From Phytophthora colocasiae (Eukaryota > Oomycota > Peronosporomycetes > Peronosporales > Peronosporaceae): 64,000 bases of DNA. This document shows positions 21,144-32,635 of the stretch, piece after piece. The DNA is taken from positions 1,054,001 through 1,118,000 of the forward strand of contig JAGKQI010000045.1 in NCBI GenBank assembly GCA_018806915.1. Direction: 5' to 3'. A model generated the notes under the pieces. The model was given only the letters and a program-made list of their open reading frames with translations. It did no database searches and had not been told where the DNA came from. A program made the position numbers and the translations under genes. Every line of letters begins with the position of its first letter. Positions within the stretch are counted from its first letter, which is position 1.

Positions 21144-21758
21144 ATGAATGGGACGCAGGAAGCGCCGGCGGGTGCTCCTTTGGCCGCGCACTTTGAGGCG
21201 AAACGGCGAATCATGGCTACCGTGAAGGATATGGAAGAGCGTGGGGAGAAGCTGGAGGAAGCCACGCCGGAAGAAATCCTGGAGGCGGCGAGTAAAGCAG
21301 CGGAGACCGTTTTCAAGTTCGACTTCAGCATCTCTGAAGGCGCGGAAGACACTGAGACTAGCAGCAAGAAGCGCAATCGGAATCGTAAGCGCAACAAGAA
21401 GCGACGGGCTAAAACACCGCAAGATGAAGCTGAGAAGAGCGAGAAGTCCGCAACGACCGAGCGATCAGCCGTTCCAGTTGCACCAGCACAACGAGGCAAT
21501 GCAAAGGACAAGCAGAAGAAGAAACCGGAGCAGGTGGCAACTAATGGAGCGACAGGCAACAAACGCACTGGGTCATCGTTCTTGAAACTCCGCAAGGCCA
21601 CAGGAACTGAGTCGGAAGTGGCAAAGATGCACTTACGATACGGCCAAGGCCGCCGGAACTTGGCAGCTACTAAACAGCGGGAGCAGCGTAAGAAGGAGAG
21701 GGCAGAGGACAGTGCGGCAGCGAGTGGCGACTTCAAGTTTAACTTCACTGCATCATAG
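21144..21758 (+). CDS. Basic low-complexity protein, 204 aa, unknown function
   Basis: Single exon, highly charged. A dense basic block (about residues 74-92, KKRNRNRKRNKKRR) is a strong nuclear/nucleolar signal. FKFDFSI near residue 58 and FKFNF at the C-terminus are near-identical short aromatic motifs placed on either side of the disordered middle. The middle-to-end part (SSFLKLRKATGTE, MHLRYGQGRRNL) is more complex and may be the conserved core. The terminal FKFNF motif resembles the small UPF0488 family, but this is a recollection without comparison. It possibly works in ribosome biogenesis. It shares a 164-bp divergent promoter with the deformylase. Confidence 0.6.
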   Translation: MNGTQEAPAGAPLAAHFEAKRRIMATVKDMEERGEKLEEATPEEILEAASKAAETVFKFDFSISEGAEDTETSSKKRNRNRKRNKKRRAKTPQDEAEKSEKSATTERSAVPVAPAQRGNAKDKQKKKPEQVATNGATGNKRTGSSFLKLRKATGTESEVAKMHLRYGQGRRNLAATKQREQRKKERAEDSAAASGDFKFNFTAS

Positions 21759-22312
21759 AGCGCTGAACCAGTCGAATCTAAACTCCATTTTTCCAGATAA
21801 ATGTAGATCACTGCATCGGTTCATCATACCTTGTGCTTGGTGGTGCCACCCTGAAGATTAACCATCGGGAATCCAGGCGGTAAGACTCAGATGAACATGT
21901 AACTACCAAAGCAGCTCGGAAACGTGCAAAATGCAATAACGTTACTGGTATCGGATATCCTGCAAGGGAACTTTGAAGCGCCACCCTCATCTCTGTGCAC
22001 CCATACAAACGCGACGTGTCGCCCTCGGAGAGAAAGCCGCGCAACATACTACGCTAACGCCTCAGTCCCGAATCTACTGAGCAGGGCACAAGGTAGAACC
22101 TTCCAAGCAACAGGTGACCATCAGTTCTGGACCAGGTGCACTTCAAGAGACAGACACACAACCCTGAGCCGGGCTCTATTCTTAGTTGGGTATTTTTACC
22201 ATTCGTCCTCGTTCGTCGTGTCCTTCTGATCTTCTTATCGCTGTTGCGTTGTACCCAGCAGTCGGAGTTTTGTGTTGGAGTTGACATTAAGAAAAGAAGA
22301 AAAAGAAAAAAA
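21759..22312. other. Intergenic / CDPK promoter and 5' UTR
   Basis: No supported ORF. Includes a purine-rich A/G tract just before the CDPK start (22288-22312). Confidence 0.4.
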
Positions 22313-24058
22313 ATGGGTTGCCGTCAATCCAAAGCTGATGGTGTTGTAGGCTCCACAGCTGCTCCGACCCAACGAGAGGCACGCGGTAGTCTCCGTGACG
22401 ACTTGACGTCCGACCTCATCCAGCACAAGTACGTGGACGATATCAATGAGTACTTCGACTTTAGCTCCACTATTGGTACGGGTCACTTCGGTTGTGTCAA
22501 GCACGCGGTGAGCAAGAAATCTGGTAAGGAATGGGCTGTCAAAGTCGTGGCACTAAGTAACGAAGTGGACCGGGATGCTCTTCGCAACGAAATCAACATT
22601 CTAAAACGACTACACCACCCGCAGATTGTGCGTGTCATTGCTTCGTATGAAGACAAGGAGCACATGTACATGATCATGCAGCTTTGCAAGGGTAAGGAGA
22701 TGTATAAGCATCTGTACCAGGACCACCGCAAGTTTTCCGAAGATGATGTTCGTAAGATTATCCGTGCACTATTGAGAGCATTGGCTTTCTTGCACTCGAA
22801 CTTTATCACTCATCGGGATTTGAAGCTCGAGAATTTGTTGCTGGAGAACGCAGAGAACCCTGGATCACTCCGTCTTTGTGACTTTGGTCTCAGTACGCGA
22901 TTCAAACGTGGTGAGAAGCTCGAGAAGTCGTTAGGTACGATCGACTATGTCGCCCCAGAGGTTCTGGACGGTGACTACAACGAGAAGTGCGACCTCTGGA
23001 GCGTTGGCGTCATTTGCTTCGAGCTTCTCACAGGTGTGTCGCCATTCCATGCTGCTACAATCGATGAAACTATGGGGAACATTTACGACGGAGTGTTGAT
23101 CTTTGAGAACGATGTGTGGTCCAAGTTCTCTCCAGCTTCGATCCTCTTCATCAAGTCGTTGGTGAAAGAGAACGTCAGTCAGCGCCTTTCAGCCGAGCAG
23201 GCTTTGGATCACAAATGGCTCAACGAAGGCGAGATGGCTTGTGGAGAAGGATCGAGCTCTGCGAGACTGCAGAGTGACAAGCGTATGCTACTCACCAACA
23301 TGCTGAGTTTCAGCCAATGCCGAAAGATGAAGCAGACAGCGTTACTGTCAGTGGCTCTGGGAATCTCAGAGGATCATATTCAGCAGGAAATGGCAGCTGA
23401 GGTCTTTCACTCCATGGACCGTAACAAGACGGGATCTCTCTCGCGTGACGAGTTCTGCAGCGCATTGGTTGAGTGTGGTGTTTCCAATGCCGATGCGGTG
23501 GAGCTATTCAAACGTATCAATCAGTCCAAGAGCGGGCGTATCAACTACTTGGAGTTCATGGCTGCTGTGATGGACCAACGTGATATCGGACAGAGCACCA
23601 TTAAGGAGGCGTTCGGTATTCTGGACGGGGAGAAGCAGGGTCGTTTGTCGATTGTCGGTCTCCAGGATGTGTTCAAGAACTCAATGGTAGCTGAGGAGGT
23701 CAAGGAGATGATTGCTTCTGTTGATACCAAGGGCGACGGGTTCGTGGACTTCGAAGCTTTCCAGGGACTGTTTGCACCACCAGGAACTCCCCTCCCTCAA
23801 GTGGTGGAGGAAGATTCGTCTACGACTGCCAGTATTGAGAATGTGGACAATGATAGTCCTGAGAAACCGATCGTGATTCCTCAACGCGTCAGCAACACTC
23901 ACACAGAGAGCACTGTGGACAGCACGACAGATCGAGTAACTCCATCTTCAACACCAAATTCAGACACTTCTTCGACTGGGAAGGTGGTAGAAAATGTGAC
24001 TACCACAGCAGGTTTAGCGAGCCAAAATGACGTCACAGTGTCGATGGCAAACGCATGA
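22313..24058 (+). CDS. Calcium-dependent protein kinase (CDPK), 581 aa
   Basis: Start at MGCRQSK, which gives an N-myristoylation site plus a palmitoylatable Cys3, so membrane attachment is likely; an earlier in-frame start is not supported. Kinase domain about residues 48-305: glycine loop GTGHFG (55-60), WAVKVV lysine, HRDLKLENLL catalytic loop, LCDFGLS, and YVAPEVLDG. An autoinhibitory junction and four EF-hands follow. EF1 (DRNKTGSLSRDEF) and EF2 (NQSKSGRINYLEF) are canonical. EF3 (DGEKQGRLSIVGL) and EF4 (DTKGDGFVDFEAF) lack the Glu at position 12. The C-terminal 90 residues are Thr/Ser-rich and disordered. It phosphorylates targets in response to calcium. Single exon, intact. Confidence 0.95.
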   Translation: MGCRQSKADGVVGSTAAPTQREARGSLRDDLTSDLIQHKYVDDINEYFDFSSTIGTGHFGCVKHAVSKKSGKEWAVKVVALSNEVDRDALRNEINILKRLHHPQIVRVIASYEDKEHMYMIMQLCKGKEMYKHLYQDHRKFSEDDVRKIIRALLRALAFLHSNFITHRDLKLENLLLENAENPGSLRLCDFGLSTRFKRGEKLEKSLGTIDYVAPEVLDGDYNEKCDLWSVGVICFELLTGVSPFHAATIDETMGNIYDGVLIFENDVWSKFSPASILFIKSLVKENVSQRLSAEQALDHKWLNEGEMACGEGSSSARLQSDKRMLLTNMLSFSQCRKMKQTALLSVALGISEDHIQQEMAAEVFHSMDRNKTGSLSRDEFCSALVECGVSNADAVELFKRINQSKSGRINYLEFMAAVMDQRDIGQSTIKEAFGILDGEKQGRLSIVGLQDVFKNSMVAEEVKEMIASVDTKGDGFVDFEAFQGLFAPPGTPLPQVVEEDSSTTASIENVDNDSPEKPIVIPQRVSNTHTESTVDSTTDRVTPSSTPNSDTSSTGKVVENVTTTAGLASQNDVTVSMANA

Positions 24059-24531
24059 GTGATCGGATACTGTGATGTATTTTATTTCGAGGGAATTGAT
24101 CGTGTGTCCTGTTTTATTTTAACCCGTTCGCGAACACAGTGACTTTGTATACTATACAAACTCAAGACAATCGAAAACGGAAGGTAGCAAAACGCTCCCT
24201 TCGACGTGTAGCCATTTCGAAGGGTCGGCAACCGATAAGATGGCTACAAAACAGATGGGAGCAAAACGCCCCCATCGATGCCTTTCAAATAAGCTCTGCT
24301 ATTGGCCAAAAAAAATATTTTCATCTGAGAATTCGATTCGAAAGGACACTCGCCCCAGCGGATTGGCTGAACGCAGCTACTAACATGAGTGGTATCAGCG
24401 ATATCTTCGGCATATCTTACGAAGTAGGTACATGACTAATGTTCTAGCGAGCAGCTGCCAGGCCAGCGAGCAGTTGCCAGGCTTCTTCAGATATATTCCT
24501 CCCTCACTTCGGAAAACAACTTGGAAGAGTG
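24059..24531. other. 5' end of piggyBac-2: terminus and subterminal hairpins
   Basis: TTAA at 24119-24122 is followed by CCCGTTCGCGAACACAG, a piggyBac-like terminus. Two subterminal imperfect palindromes follow at about 24181-24205 (GAAGGTAGCAAAACGCTCCC...) and 24253-24278 (GATGGGAGCAAAACGCCCCC...). A short tandem pair GCGAGCAGYTGCCAGGC lies near 24449-24481. No matching right terminus was found adjacent to the transposase. Confidence 0.55.
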
Positions 24532-27500
24532 ATGCCACCAAGAAAGCGGCATCTGGATGCTAATTCGGGTAAATTAGCAAAACGTCGACATTTGCCATCC
24601 CGCACTGGAGCAAACAGTAAGCAAGCGGTGTTGCGAGGTATACTATGTGTTTTTCACCAGCATAGAAGAAATATTTGCTAACCTCGTTAAATGTGCAGAG
24701 GGTACTGCCTTGTTCAAAGAGATATGGAGAGTTCTTCGGCAAGACGGATGGACATCTAAACCGCCGCGCAGGAGTAGTCTTGATTCTCGTTATCGCTACG
24801 TCAAACCAGGTAAAACCCAGCCGGTATCGAGGGGAAGACTATTTTCTTGGGAAGACTCACTAGTGCTTTACTATCGAAGCCTCAATGATCAAATGATTCG
24901 TGTTGATGGAGACACCGTGACCGTGTTTTTCCCTGCTCACGACAATGTTTCGACTGGATCTATTCTGGACGTTCGTGAAAGTTGATTAACCGAGCGTAGG
25001 TGTGGTGATAAACCCTCGTCTTGTCAAGATGAAGCCATACACGTTAATGTAAATCCCACACCTGGAGCTCGTGGTATCAGCATTGACAAACATAAGTCCA
25101 GATCTCACGAAGAGCATCATCATGAGAATTCTGTTGATTGCGTTCTAGGACAAGAAGACGTTCTTGACGTGGATGAATATCGTCAAGACCAGGAAGTCCC
25201 CAATGATTACGAAGATAGTATCGTGCAGATGGAAGAACAATCCCAGTTTGGCGACAATCGAGCTGATGGCGAACCCGGAGATGGCAGTGATGGCGTACTG
25301 GGCATAGAACAAGGCGTTTTAGATGGTAATCAAGGCGGTGTTGAACATGAAGTCGAACCAGATGGTAGATCGCGTGGGGAAGCGAGAAATGGAGACAATA
25401 CTGGACATCACGATGACTTGGACGCTAATTCCGAATTATACCTGAACAGTTTGATCGCATTTTCGCCAGCAAAAGAATCATGGATGATAACCAAGACGTT
25501 GAAGCCGATCTTAGCACAAGTGGGGAATTCATACATGGTTGGACGAGTTTGTCGGCGATCCAAACAAAAAAAGACCGTAAAGTACGAGATTCGGTGGCTG
25601 GATAGCTTGTTCCAGAACCAAGTCCACTCACTGGAAATCGGCGTTGTCCAACGCGGTATTGAAAACTACAGGCTGCTGACACGAACGACAGCAAAACCAA
25701 CTTGGAGCGCATTAATTTCCGTCCCAGAAGAAGAATCACTCCCATCGGATGCTCCAATCGAGGACCTTGTGGAGATGGAAACTTTTGGCGAGTTCGACCC
25801 AGACCGTCCGCTTCCCACTAGCCTTGGTGAGGTAGAAGCAATAAAGAGCATGAAGTTTGATCCGAGACTTGAATTGGAAGCTCCAGACGATCTCTACACA
25901 CATAGTGATGGATCAACTAAGACTCGAGTGAGATCAGAATCTCTGCGACTCTTCACCCATTCGGCTTCGTCGAGTTTTCTTGCCTATATCCCATTATACT
26001 TCTGGCGCCAGGTCGTGAATGAAACCAACGCCTATGCAGTTGTAAAGGGTGTAAAAACTGCAGCCGCCTGTTACTCTGGCTGAACTGATGAAATTCATCG
26101 GGATTTTGTTTTACATGAGCATCAACAACAAGGGTGAGTATGCCAACTATTGGGGCGTTCAACCAGAAGACATTATTATCGGAAATGGCACTTCGTCTGG
26201 ACTGGAACAAATCATGCCCCTACGACGATTCAAACTGGTTCGAAAGTGTTTTTGCTTCCTTGCCGTACCTCCATCAACAAACCGCGATCCAGCTGCTCGA
26301 ATCCGGCCGCTACTTAATTTGTTGAAATGTACTGGTGGTCGGTATATAGAAGTTGGTCGTAACGTGGCTCTCGACGAGAGCAGTATAGCATGTCGTTCCA
26401 AGTTCGGCCGTCATATGATCGTTTACAATCCGACGAAGCCGACTGGCAAATATCACTTTCGACTATATATGCTGTGCTGCGCAACATCATGGATAGCAAT
26501 CAACTACAGATTGCATTGCAATAGTGACGTCACCGACCGACTCGATGGGGTAGTACCAACGGATGAAGCATTGCGATTGCAACAGGAATGGGTCACGGAG
26601 AAGGTTTCTGCGATTCGGAGCCTAGTACTGGAGGTGGCTCGACCTATCTATGGTTCAAATCGCGTCCTCAATACCGACAACTACTACACCTCTATTCAAT
26701 TACTTCAAGCATTGCGTCTGCGAGGGTTATATGGACGTGGAACGGTTCGAGGAACAAGTAAACATTTTCCGCGCCACACTATGCTGGATAAACAACAGTC
26801 ATCTCGTGGCGATTTTCGCCAAGGAGTTTCTGCCGAGCATGGAATAGTGGCAGCATCTTGGTGCGACGGTAGCGTTGTTCAAATTGTGTCTAATTCCGAT
26901 GGATCTGGAGTGACTAATGTCGAGCGCCAAGTTGGAGCTACTTCGCAAACGTTCGTAGCACCCGTGGCCGTGAAGCAATACAACCAGTTCATGCAAGGGT
27001 TGGATCGTCTAGATCAAATTCGTGCCCGGTTTCTCTCGCTGATGGACATTCCTACAAAAATGGCATAAGAAGTTAGCGTTGGCCCTGATCGATATTGCAA
27101 GATCAAATGCTTATCTCACCCGCCGTTGTGTGGTTGATATGGCAAAACAACGCGATTCGCACAGGACATTTGTCATTGAACTTGCTTCAGAATTAATATC
27201 GGGGAGGTGGGTAGATGCTCCAAGCGATAGCAGAATGGCGTTTGAGGCTACGCGTTTGGAGGACCAAGTGGAAGCATTTGACACTCACACTAGTCCCCGA
27301 GAGCTATTCGTGTCGGTGAAATGTGACGAAAGTCCCCGTAAGAACTGTACAGCAGTTGCATCGAGGCAGGTTTTCAAGGATTGTGGCCGAAAGCGCAGAG
27401 GATGTGTTGTTTGTCGATGGGAGGACCGATGGCCGACTGAAAACAGATTATTGCGGAAATCACAACGTGTGTTTGTGTCGTGGAGTGTTCAGCAACAAAC

Positions 27501-27724
27501 CAAAGGCTTACATGTGTCCTGATGCTGATCTTACGTGCTGGGAAAAATTCCATCGTTTCTATTTGCCCAGCGAGTTGTTTTCTGGCAAAAGGAAACCTAC
27601 GATTAGTTTCAACCTTGTACAAGCTCAAAGAACCTCTGATAGTTGCGGAGAAAGCTGCGGAAAGAAAAGTCTTGTGCGGCCAGGTCCCTGGATCGTTGTT
27701 TCAAGTATTGGCGAACAGAGCTGA
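24532..27724 (+). pseudogene. piggyBac-2 transposase, nearly complete with few disruptions
   Basis: Start ATG at 24532; intron 24638-24698 (61 nt). The frame then runs to 26083 with a single in-frame TGA at 24983-24985. The N-terminal part has FKEIWRVLRQDGWTSKPPR and RYRYVKPG, then a chromo-like segment (YMVGRVCRRSK, YEIRWLDSLF). A frame change near 26060 leads into an uninterrupted 326-codon core with all catalytic acidic residues: VALDESSIACRS, LNTDNYYTS and AASWCDGSVVQIVS, then QYNQFMQGLDRLDQIRARF. Further frame changes near 27050 and 27350 precede a C-terminal Cys-rich finger (RGCVVCRW; YCGNHNVCLC; YMCPDADLTCWEKFH). Few lesions suggest recent death. Confidence 0.85.
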
Positions 27725-28094
27725 AGTGCACCCATTATTAGTGCTGTGTTTACATTGTATACTTAATTCAAGACTATTGGTCCAGAAGCAATCATTTGTT
27801 TTTATTTTGTCGTGGCACAATTATTATCCCACCAAAATGTATACTGACAAAATTTATAGTGGGTTGACTGGGAAATAGTTGGCCATCATTGATGTGTTTG
27901 TTTAGATGTCAAGTGGGTCAAGTTTGCTCCAGTATCAAGATTTTCGTCATCTCACCTACGAGTTACGCCATCTAGCGGCCACCATTACGGATGCTTTTCA
28001 TCATCAATGTAGTCGTGCACAGTACTTCTGGTTATATCCAGTATAAATGGTAAGAAGAATCAGAAGTATCACAATGTTTTAGCCACCTTAGTGA
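27577..28094 (+). repeat. piggyBac-2 tail plus flank, duplicated in inverse near 41.3-41.85 kb
   Basis: This block (from the GTTTTCTGG of the transposase 3' end through to the hairpin TTAGCCACC...GGTGGCTAA at 28079-28109) recurs in reverse at about 41292-41810. In the inverted copy, sequence from the transposase RLDQIRARF region is fused directly to it by a deletion of about 530 bp. Confidence 0.8.
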
Positions 28095-29694
28095 CATTAC
28101 GGTGGCTAAGAACAACAAAAAATTTACCGCTCGGTGCATTGATTACACCCATCACCACGCAACCCTTTGCCGTCCCGTAGCCACTTCACCAACCCCAACA
28201 CGGTGCATGGGGCGCATTCGAGCCCCTAAGCTGAGTGCGTTGTGGTCCGTGACATTGGGCTATGTCTGGCACCGCGGGTAAGCAAATGAGCCTACAGGTG
28301 AGCGGGACATCTAAACCTAAGCACTGTTCGACAATTCAGTCTTACTCTTCTGATGGATTTTGTAAATACGATAAAAAAACTGCGTTGATGACCCGTGAAA
28401 AAAATAATCATGTTGAATGCACATGAATTGATAATTAACGCTACTGCATCTCGACCACCCTAACTAACAGCAATACCGTACTCTCAGTGCGACACAAGCA
28501 GGCTCACACCACGATCGATCTCGGCTGCAACGTTTAACACTCAATTTAAAGACGACCAACCCGGTACGGTCTTGTACAACATCCTGGCAAGTAGAGGCTC
28601 ACATCGTCGTCGTGGTGGTGTTTGAGGTGTGGGTGGAGGAGAGGGACGGGGGGCGAGGAGTCACCAGCTCACCGGTCAACACATTTGGTACGAATCCTTC
28701 AGCGAAATCAACATTCGTCGAATAGCCATTGTTGCAGCACGTGGTTGATATGGCACAACATGGCAAACAGTGCTTACCAGAGCAACTGGAGGAAAGCGTG
28801 CTGATAGCACGAAAACAGTATAAGCCTTGTAGTCATCATCGAGATCTCGCCCTTGTTGCGTTTGAGGTTGCCACAGACTCATTCTAGATCAAGCAGCTCG
28901 TTTTCCGTGAGGAAGTACCCGCAGCATCGCCGAAGAAATGCTCGATGGTTTGTTGCAAGCAGCGAGCATCATTCCACGAAGGTGGTACCGGCAGGTGGCT
29001 GCAGCCAATCGGCAGAACCATTGCGCATGGTGATCGATGGCGAGTCGTGATCGTTGCCGCGGACAGCATGGCAGATAGCATGGTTCACTTTAATGTATAG
29101 CGTCTCGTCCGTTGTGGATGCCAATAGGTGGATAATTCTTCAGCAGTGTTGCGAGCATCATGTCGAAGAGCGTGGATCGACGTGGTGTACGGAGAGCAGG
29201 ATCATAGCTCGACTGTGATCAGTTAGCTGGAGGAGGCGGGTGTTTTACGGCGGCTGGCAGTACTGCGACTCGTGTCGTGGGGAGGGTCCGTGCAGATCCA
29301 GGAAAATTTGGAAATGAACTGGGTTTGCATTTTGGCGCGTTTGAGATCGCTATCGCTGCATCTCACTTGACTGGGCCAAGATGAATGTGGGGTTGAAGCT
29401 ACGAGCCAATCAGCGTGTCAGGATTTCGGAATGCATTCTGATTGGCTGACTCATTCAAAAGCGAAGACACTGGGCGAAAGCTTGGACGTTGAAGTCCACA
29501 TTTCGCGCGCGAAGATCGTTTGGATTCTATGTTGAAGTCCAAGATCTCCCAGCCAATCCGAGTGCATTCCGAGATCCTGACAAGCTGATTGGTGTAGTCA
29601 AGCGACGGTTCAGAATTTGTCTTGAGAACCTTTTCTGGTGACCTTTTCTTTATTTTACTCAAAAGTGACTATTTATTGTGCTTTGATAATCGCT
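28095..29694 (+). repeat. 1.6-kb repeat, copy A (forward)
   Basis: Starts CATTACGGTGGCTAAGAAC and runs to TTTGATAATCGCT, where homology with the other copies ends. Nearly identical to copies B and D with small indels. Contains short ORFs that are not conserved as proteins between copies and a 187-bp internal hairpin. No transposase or reverse transcriptase is recognisable. Class unknown; probably a non-autonomous element. Confidence 0.88.
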
Positions 29695-29830
29695 TTGCCA
29701 AAAACAAAAGTAAATATGTACTATTTAAATAAATGTTTAGCTCCACATTTTTATTGTGGCGGTTCTTTTTTCTCAAAAGACCAAATATCTTTAGTAGACT
29801 ATGTCAGTTGCTATTTTACTTGATCAAGCG

Positions 29831-30704
29831 ATGGCTGATTTTTCCGACGAAGAAGATTTGCTACTATACCGACTAGCCAAGGCTGAACTAGATGCAAGAC
29901 GAAGAATATCCTGGCGGCACGTGTGGCTGGGAATGCCATTTAGCAGTAAAACCCAGCGTCAACTCCAGATCAGGCTAAAGACGCTCAAACGAACGTACGG
30001 CACGAACTTAAATGGATTTCCCAGACGCTTCACTGGTGTTCAAGCAACCGACCGAGTCATTGCGAGCGCCAACGTAAACGCACGAATGGGCTCTACACCT
30101 CATGATCTCGAAGATATTTTCTTTTGTGCCACGACTCGCGATTAATTCACCTGACCACCACACTGGTGAAGTGACTCCTACTGGTGTTTCCGATATTCTC
30201 ACCACAATTCCTGATCTACAATCTACGGATGTCTTCGTGGATTTCGGATCTGGGGTTGGGAATATTGTGGCTCAAGTTGCTCTCGAAACTGAAGTTGGGT
30301 CGTGTATTGGGATTGAGCTGCAGCAAAATTTGGCTCAAATTGCAACCACTTTGCTTTGTAGTAACACGTCTCGATACCCGAGGCTCAGGAATGTCAAGGT
30401 ACATCATGCTGATATAAGATCGCTGGACAGAAAAATCTATACTGAGGTGGAGCGTGCAACCATCTTGTATGCAAATAATCTTGTGTTCGATCCGACAAGT
30501 AACACCGCCGTGGAAGGAATTGCGACTTCGTTGCCAAACTTGGTGGTAATTGTTGTTACGGAAAGGGTTTGCGTTCGCCATCGTCCGGGATGTAAACGCC
30601 TATTTTGCTCTCTGTGGAAATATCACGACCCCATTAAAGTCTCCGTCTCATGGTCATCAAAAAAATGTTGCGTGTACTGGTACTCGAAGCGTAAACCTAC
30701 GTAA
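29831..30704 (+). pseudogene. DOT1-like histone methyltransferase pseudogene
   Basis: An N-terminal 98-codon segment (start at 29831; an ATG at 29801 is also in frame) reads to 30144. The catalytic part is in another frame from about 30115 to 30704. The latter has the DOT1 pattern: HHTGEVTPTGVSDIL, then the S-adenosylmethionine motif VFVDFGSGVGNIVAQVAL, GSCIGIELQ and ILYANNLVFDP. It ends with RHRPGCKRLFCSLWK. DOT1 methylates H3K79; oomycetes carry many diverged DOT1-like genes in repeat-rich regions. The frames are separated by a shift of net two bases within GATATTTTCTTTTG (about 30112-30125). Confidence 0.75.
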
Positions 30705-31886
30705 AAACCCGCTGATAAGACGCGCTTTAAGCTACCGGGTTGCGCGCAGAAGGCAGAACCAGTATGGTTTCTACTGATAAAATTAAGCGAACCGCATAAA
30801 GAAAAACTTGCAGGTATCAGTCGCCGTAAACGTAGCTCCACCTCCAAATGTTCTATCGGACGTGTTCGACAAATCATTATTCATTTATTTGAAAACTTTT
30901 TAAAACGTGGCATCGATATTACGTATATCAAATCGTTAGTAGTAGAGTAATTATCTGTAGGTTATGTTTGTTTTTGACTACCCGGCTGATGTGATACTAA
31001 GGGTTCGTGCCCCTGCACCTGCTGCCATTTTATCGTGACCGCTTGCACTTGGTCCCAGGGGCCCCGGCACATCGATTCAAATTATGTAAGGCAGAGCTCT
31101 GAATTCGGTTCACAGACGACCCCTGTAACTTGAGATTGACCGGTAAATCAATGTAATGCTGACTGACCAAACAAAGGACACAGCGGGAGAACGTCGGCTT
31201 ATGCAGACTAATAGAACTCAATTCGCCTAAATGTCAAATATGTATTTGTCAAATGGACATGGGTTAACCCTTTCTTTTTGCCATCGTAAATATTGGATTG
31301 TGAGTTCAAAAATAAATTCAATAGCCATATTGTGTCTTTTACGGTACGAAATTTCATCTGTGATATGGACATGTATAGTTTACGATGTGGCGAATCACCT
31401 TTAGCAACAATGAGTCCTATCTCGGAAGCCACCAGTAACGGCGCTTTCCAGAAGCTGGAGGCTCCTACGACTTCGCTTGGGCTGGTAATTTAGGAAGATT
31501 ACATCCCGACAAACGGAGATTTGGCTCACTGTCTCTCAGATCTAACGCTAATGGCGAACGACGGCGTTGATGACCGGATCCAGAATTCGCCCTATGGTTC
31601 CCAGCCGATGGGGGACTCGAATCCGGACGCTTCACTATAAGGACGAGCTGTCATGTTGAGAAGGACGTCGTGTATAGGCGGCCGTTTATATTTTACTGTA
31701 AAGAAGAAAACTTAACCCCAAGTGTGCTTCTATTTTTCAGCGCTGAACGCGCCGCTAGTGCCGGTGTTGCGTTGAGCTAATGTCGCTGCGATCTGCTCGC
31801 GCGAGGGTAACGCCCAGCGAGCATAGCTGGCTTCGTAACGCAGTTCTCCTGTTGCTTCTTTGCGGTTTTGAATGAACTCCGTACCA
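30705..31886. other. Repeat-rich intergenic, no gene seen
   Basis: AT-rich and without supported ORFs. GGGTTAACCCTTT near 31262-31274 resembles a piggyBac-type TTAA-CCC end but has no partner. The stretch 31500-31640 is higher in GC and may be an old gene relic. Confidence 0.4.
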
Positions 31887-31994
31887 TGGTAAAGCGCCAC
31901 AGCAGCTACCACACTTAGAACAGTACACAACATCAGCATCGTGGTAAAGCACCACGGCAACTCCCACCTTAGAACAGTACACAGCATCAGCAAT
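31887..31994 (+). repeat. Tandem duplication, two units of about 54 bp
   Basis: Units 31887-31941 and 31942-31994 share TGGTAAAGCRCCACRGCARCT, then a CTTAGAACAGTACACARCATCAGC block. On the minus strand the duplicated unit encodes the repeated segment MLMLCTVL. A short degenerate ORF surrounds it. Confidence 0.75.
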
Positions 31995-32635
31995 TTGGTT
32001 GCTTGAAAGACTCAGGAGCTATGACAGAGTTATTATATAAAATGAAAACGATGTCGCCACCTAGATGCGATGTACTGTGTGGAGAAGCGAATGCATTTTT
32101 TGGCTAAAAACAGGAAATCGTGAAATGCAACATGTATCCACATAGGTTGGCATTGAGTTGCTGTATCATCTCTACAGCTTTTTGCTCGGGAAATACCCCA
32201 ATAATGCTGAACTTCGGTCCTACATATTCTGTTCTACCACAGGGTGGATGACCCAACCTAGAGCTACAGCACCACAAACAAACATAATCTCAACCGCTTT
32301 AATGGATGTTATGTGTGATAGAGCTATCAATACATGCATTGATATCTTCATTTAACAAAACACCTACCGATATATAAAGTGATGGTGTTATCATTTACTT
32401 TGATATTACAAGCTACGTTTGCGCTTCAATACATTGATTCACTCGAATTAAATTTAACAACGTATACTTGAATGTTGAGGATAAGTTAAACCAACAAAAT
32501 CTTTGCACAGTCGATTGTCTGAGCATCCTAACCTATAGCCATCAACAAATCGACATTCGATCACTATTTATACATTGCCCAACTAAGATGTTTCCTGGCG
32601 CCTACCTTAGGAATCAATGCCGTAAAGCGTCGCGC
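31995..32635. other. Intergenic AT-rich, no gene seen
   Basis: No supported gene. Small ORFs here lack any recognisable feature. Confidence 0.4.

Noticed and set aside
21029..21811. 260-codon minus-strand open frame
   Set aside because: Antisense to the basic 204-residue protein gene; low-complexity Ser/Arg/Leu typical of a shadow of Lys/Glu-rich codons.
24139..24435. 98-codon ORF before the piggyBac-2 transposase
   Set aside because: It overlaps the element terminus and subterminal hairpins and shows no protein-like features.
28622..29081. Short ORFs (60-90 codons) repeated in all four 1.6-kb copies
   Set aside because: Frames are broken differently by small indels between copies and several overlap on both strands, so they do not behave as conserved proteins.
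31262..31274. GGGTTAACCC as a piggyBac end paired with 39476-39493
   Set aside because: Beyond TTAACCCTTT the similarity to known termini stops, and an 8.2-kb element with no transposase is unlikely. Left as a note only.
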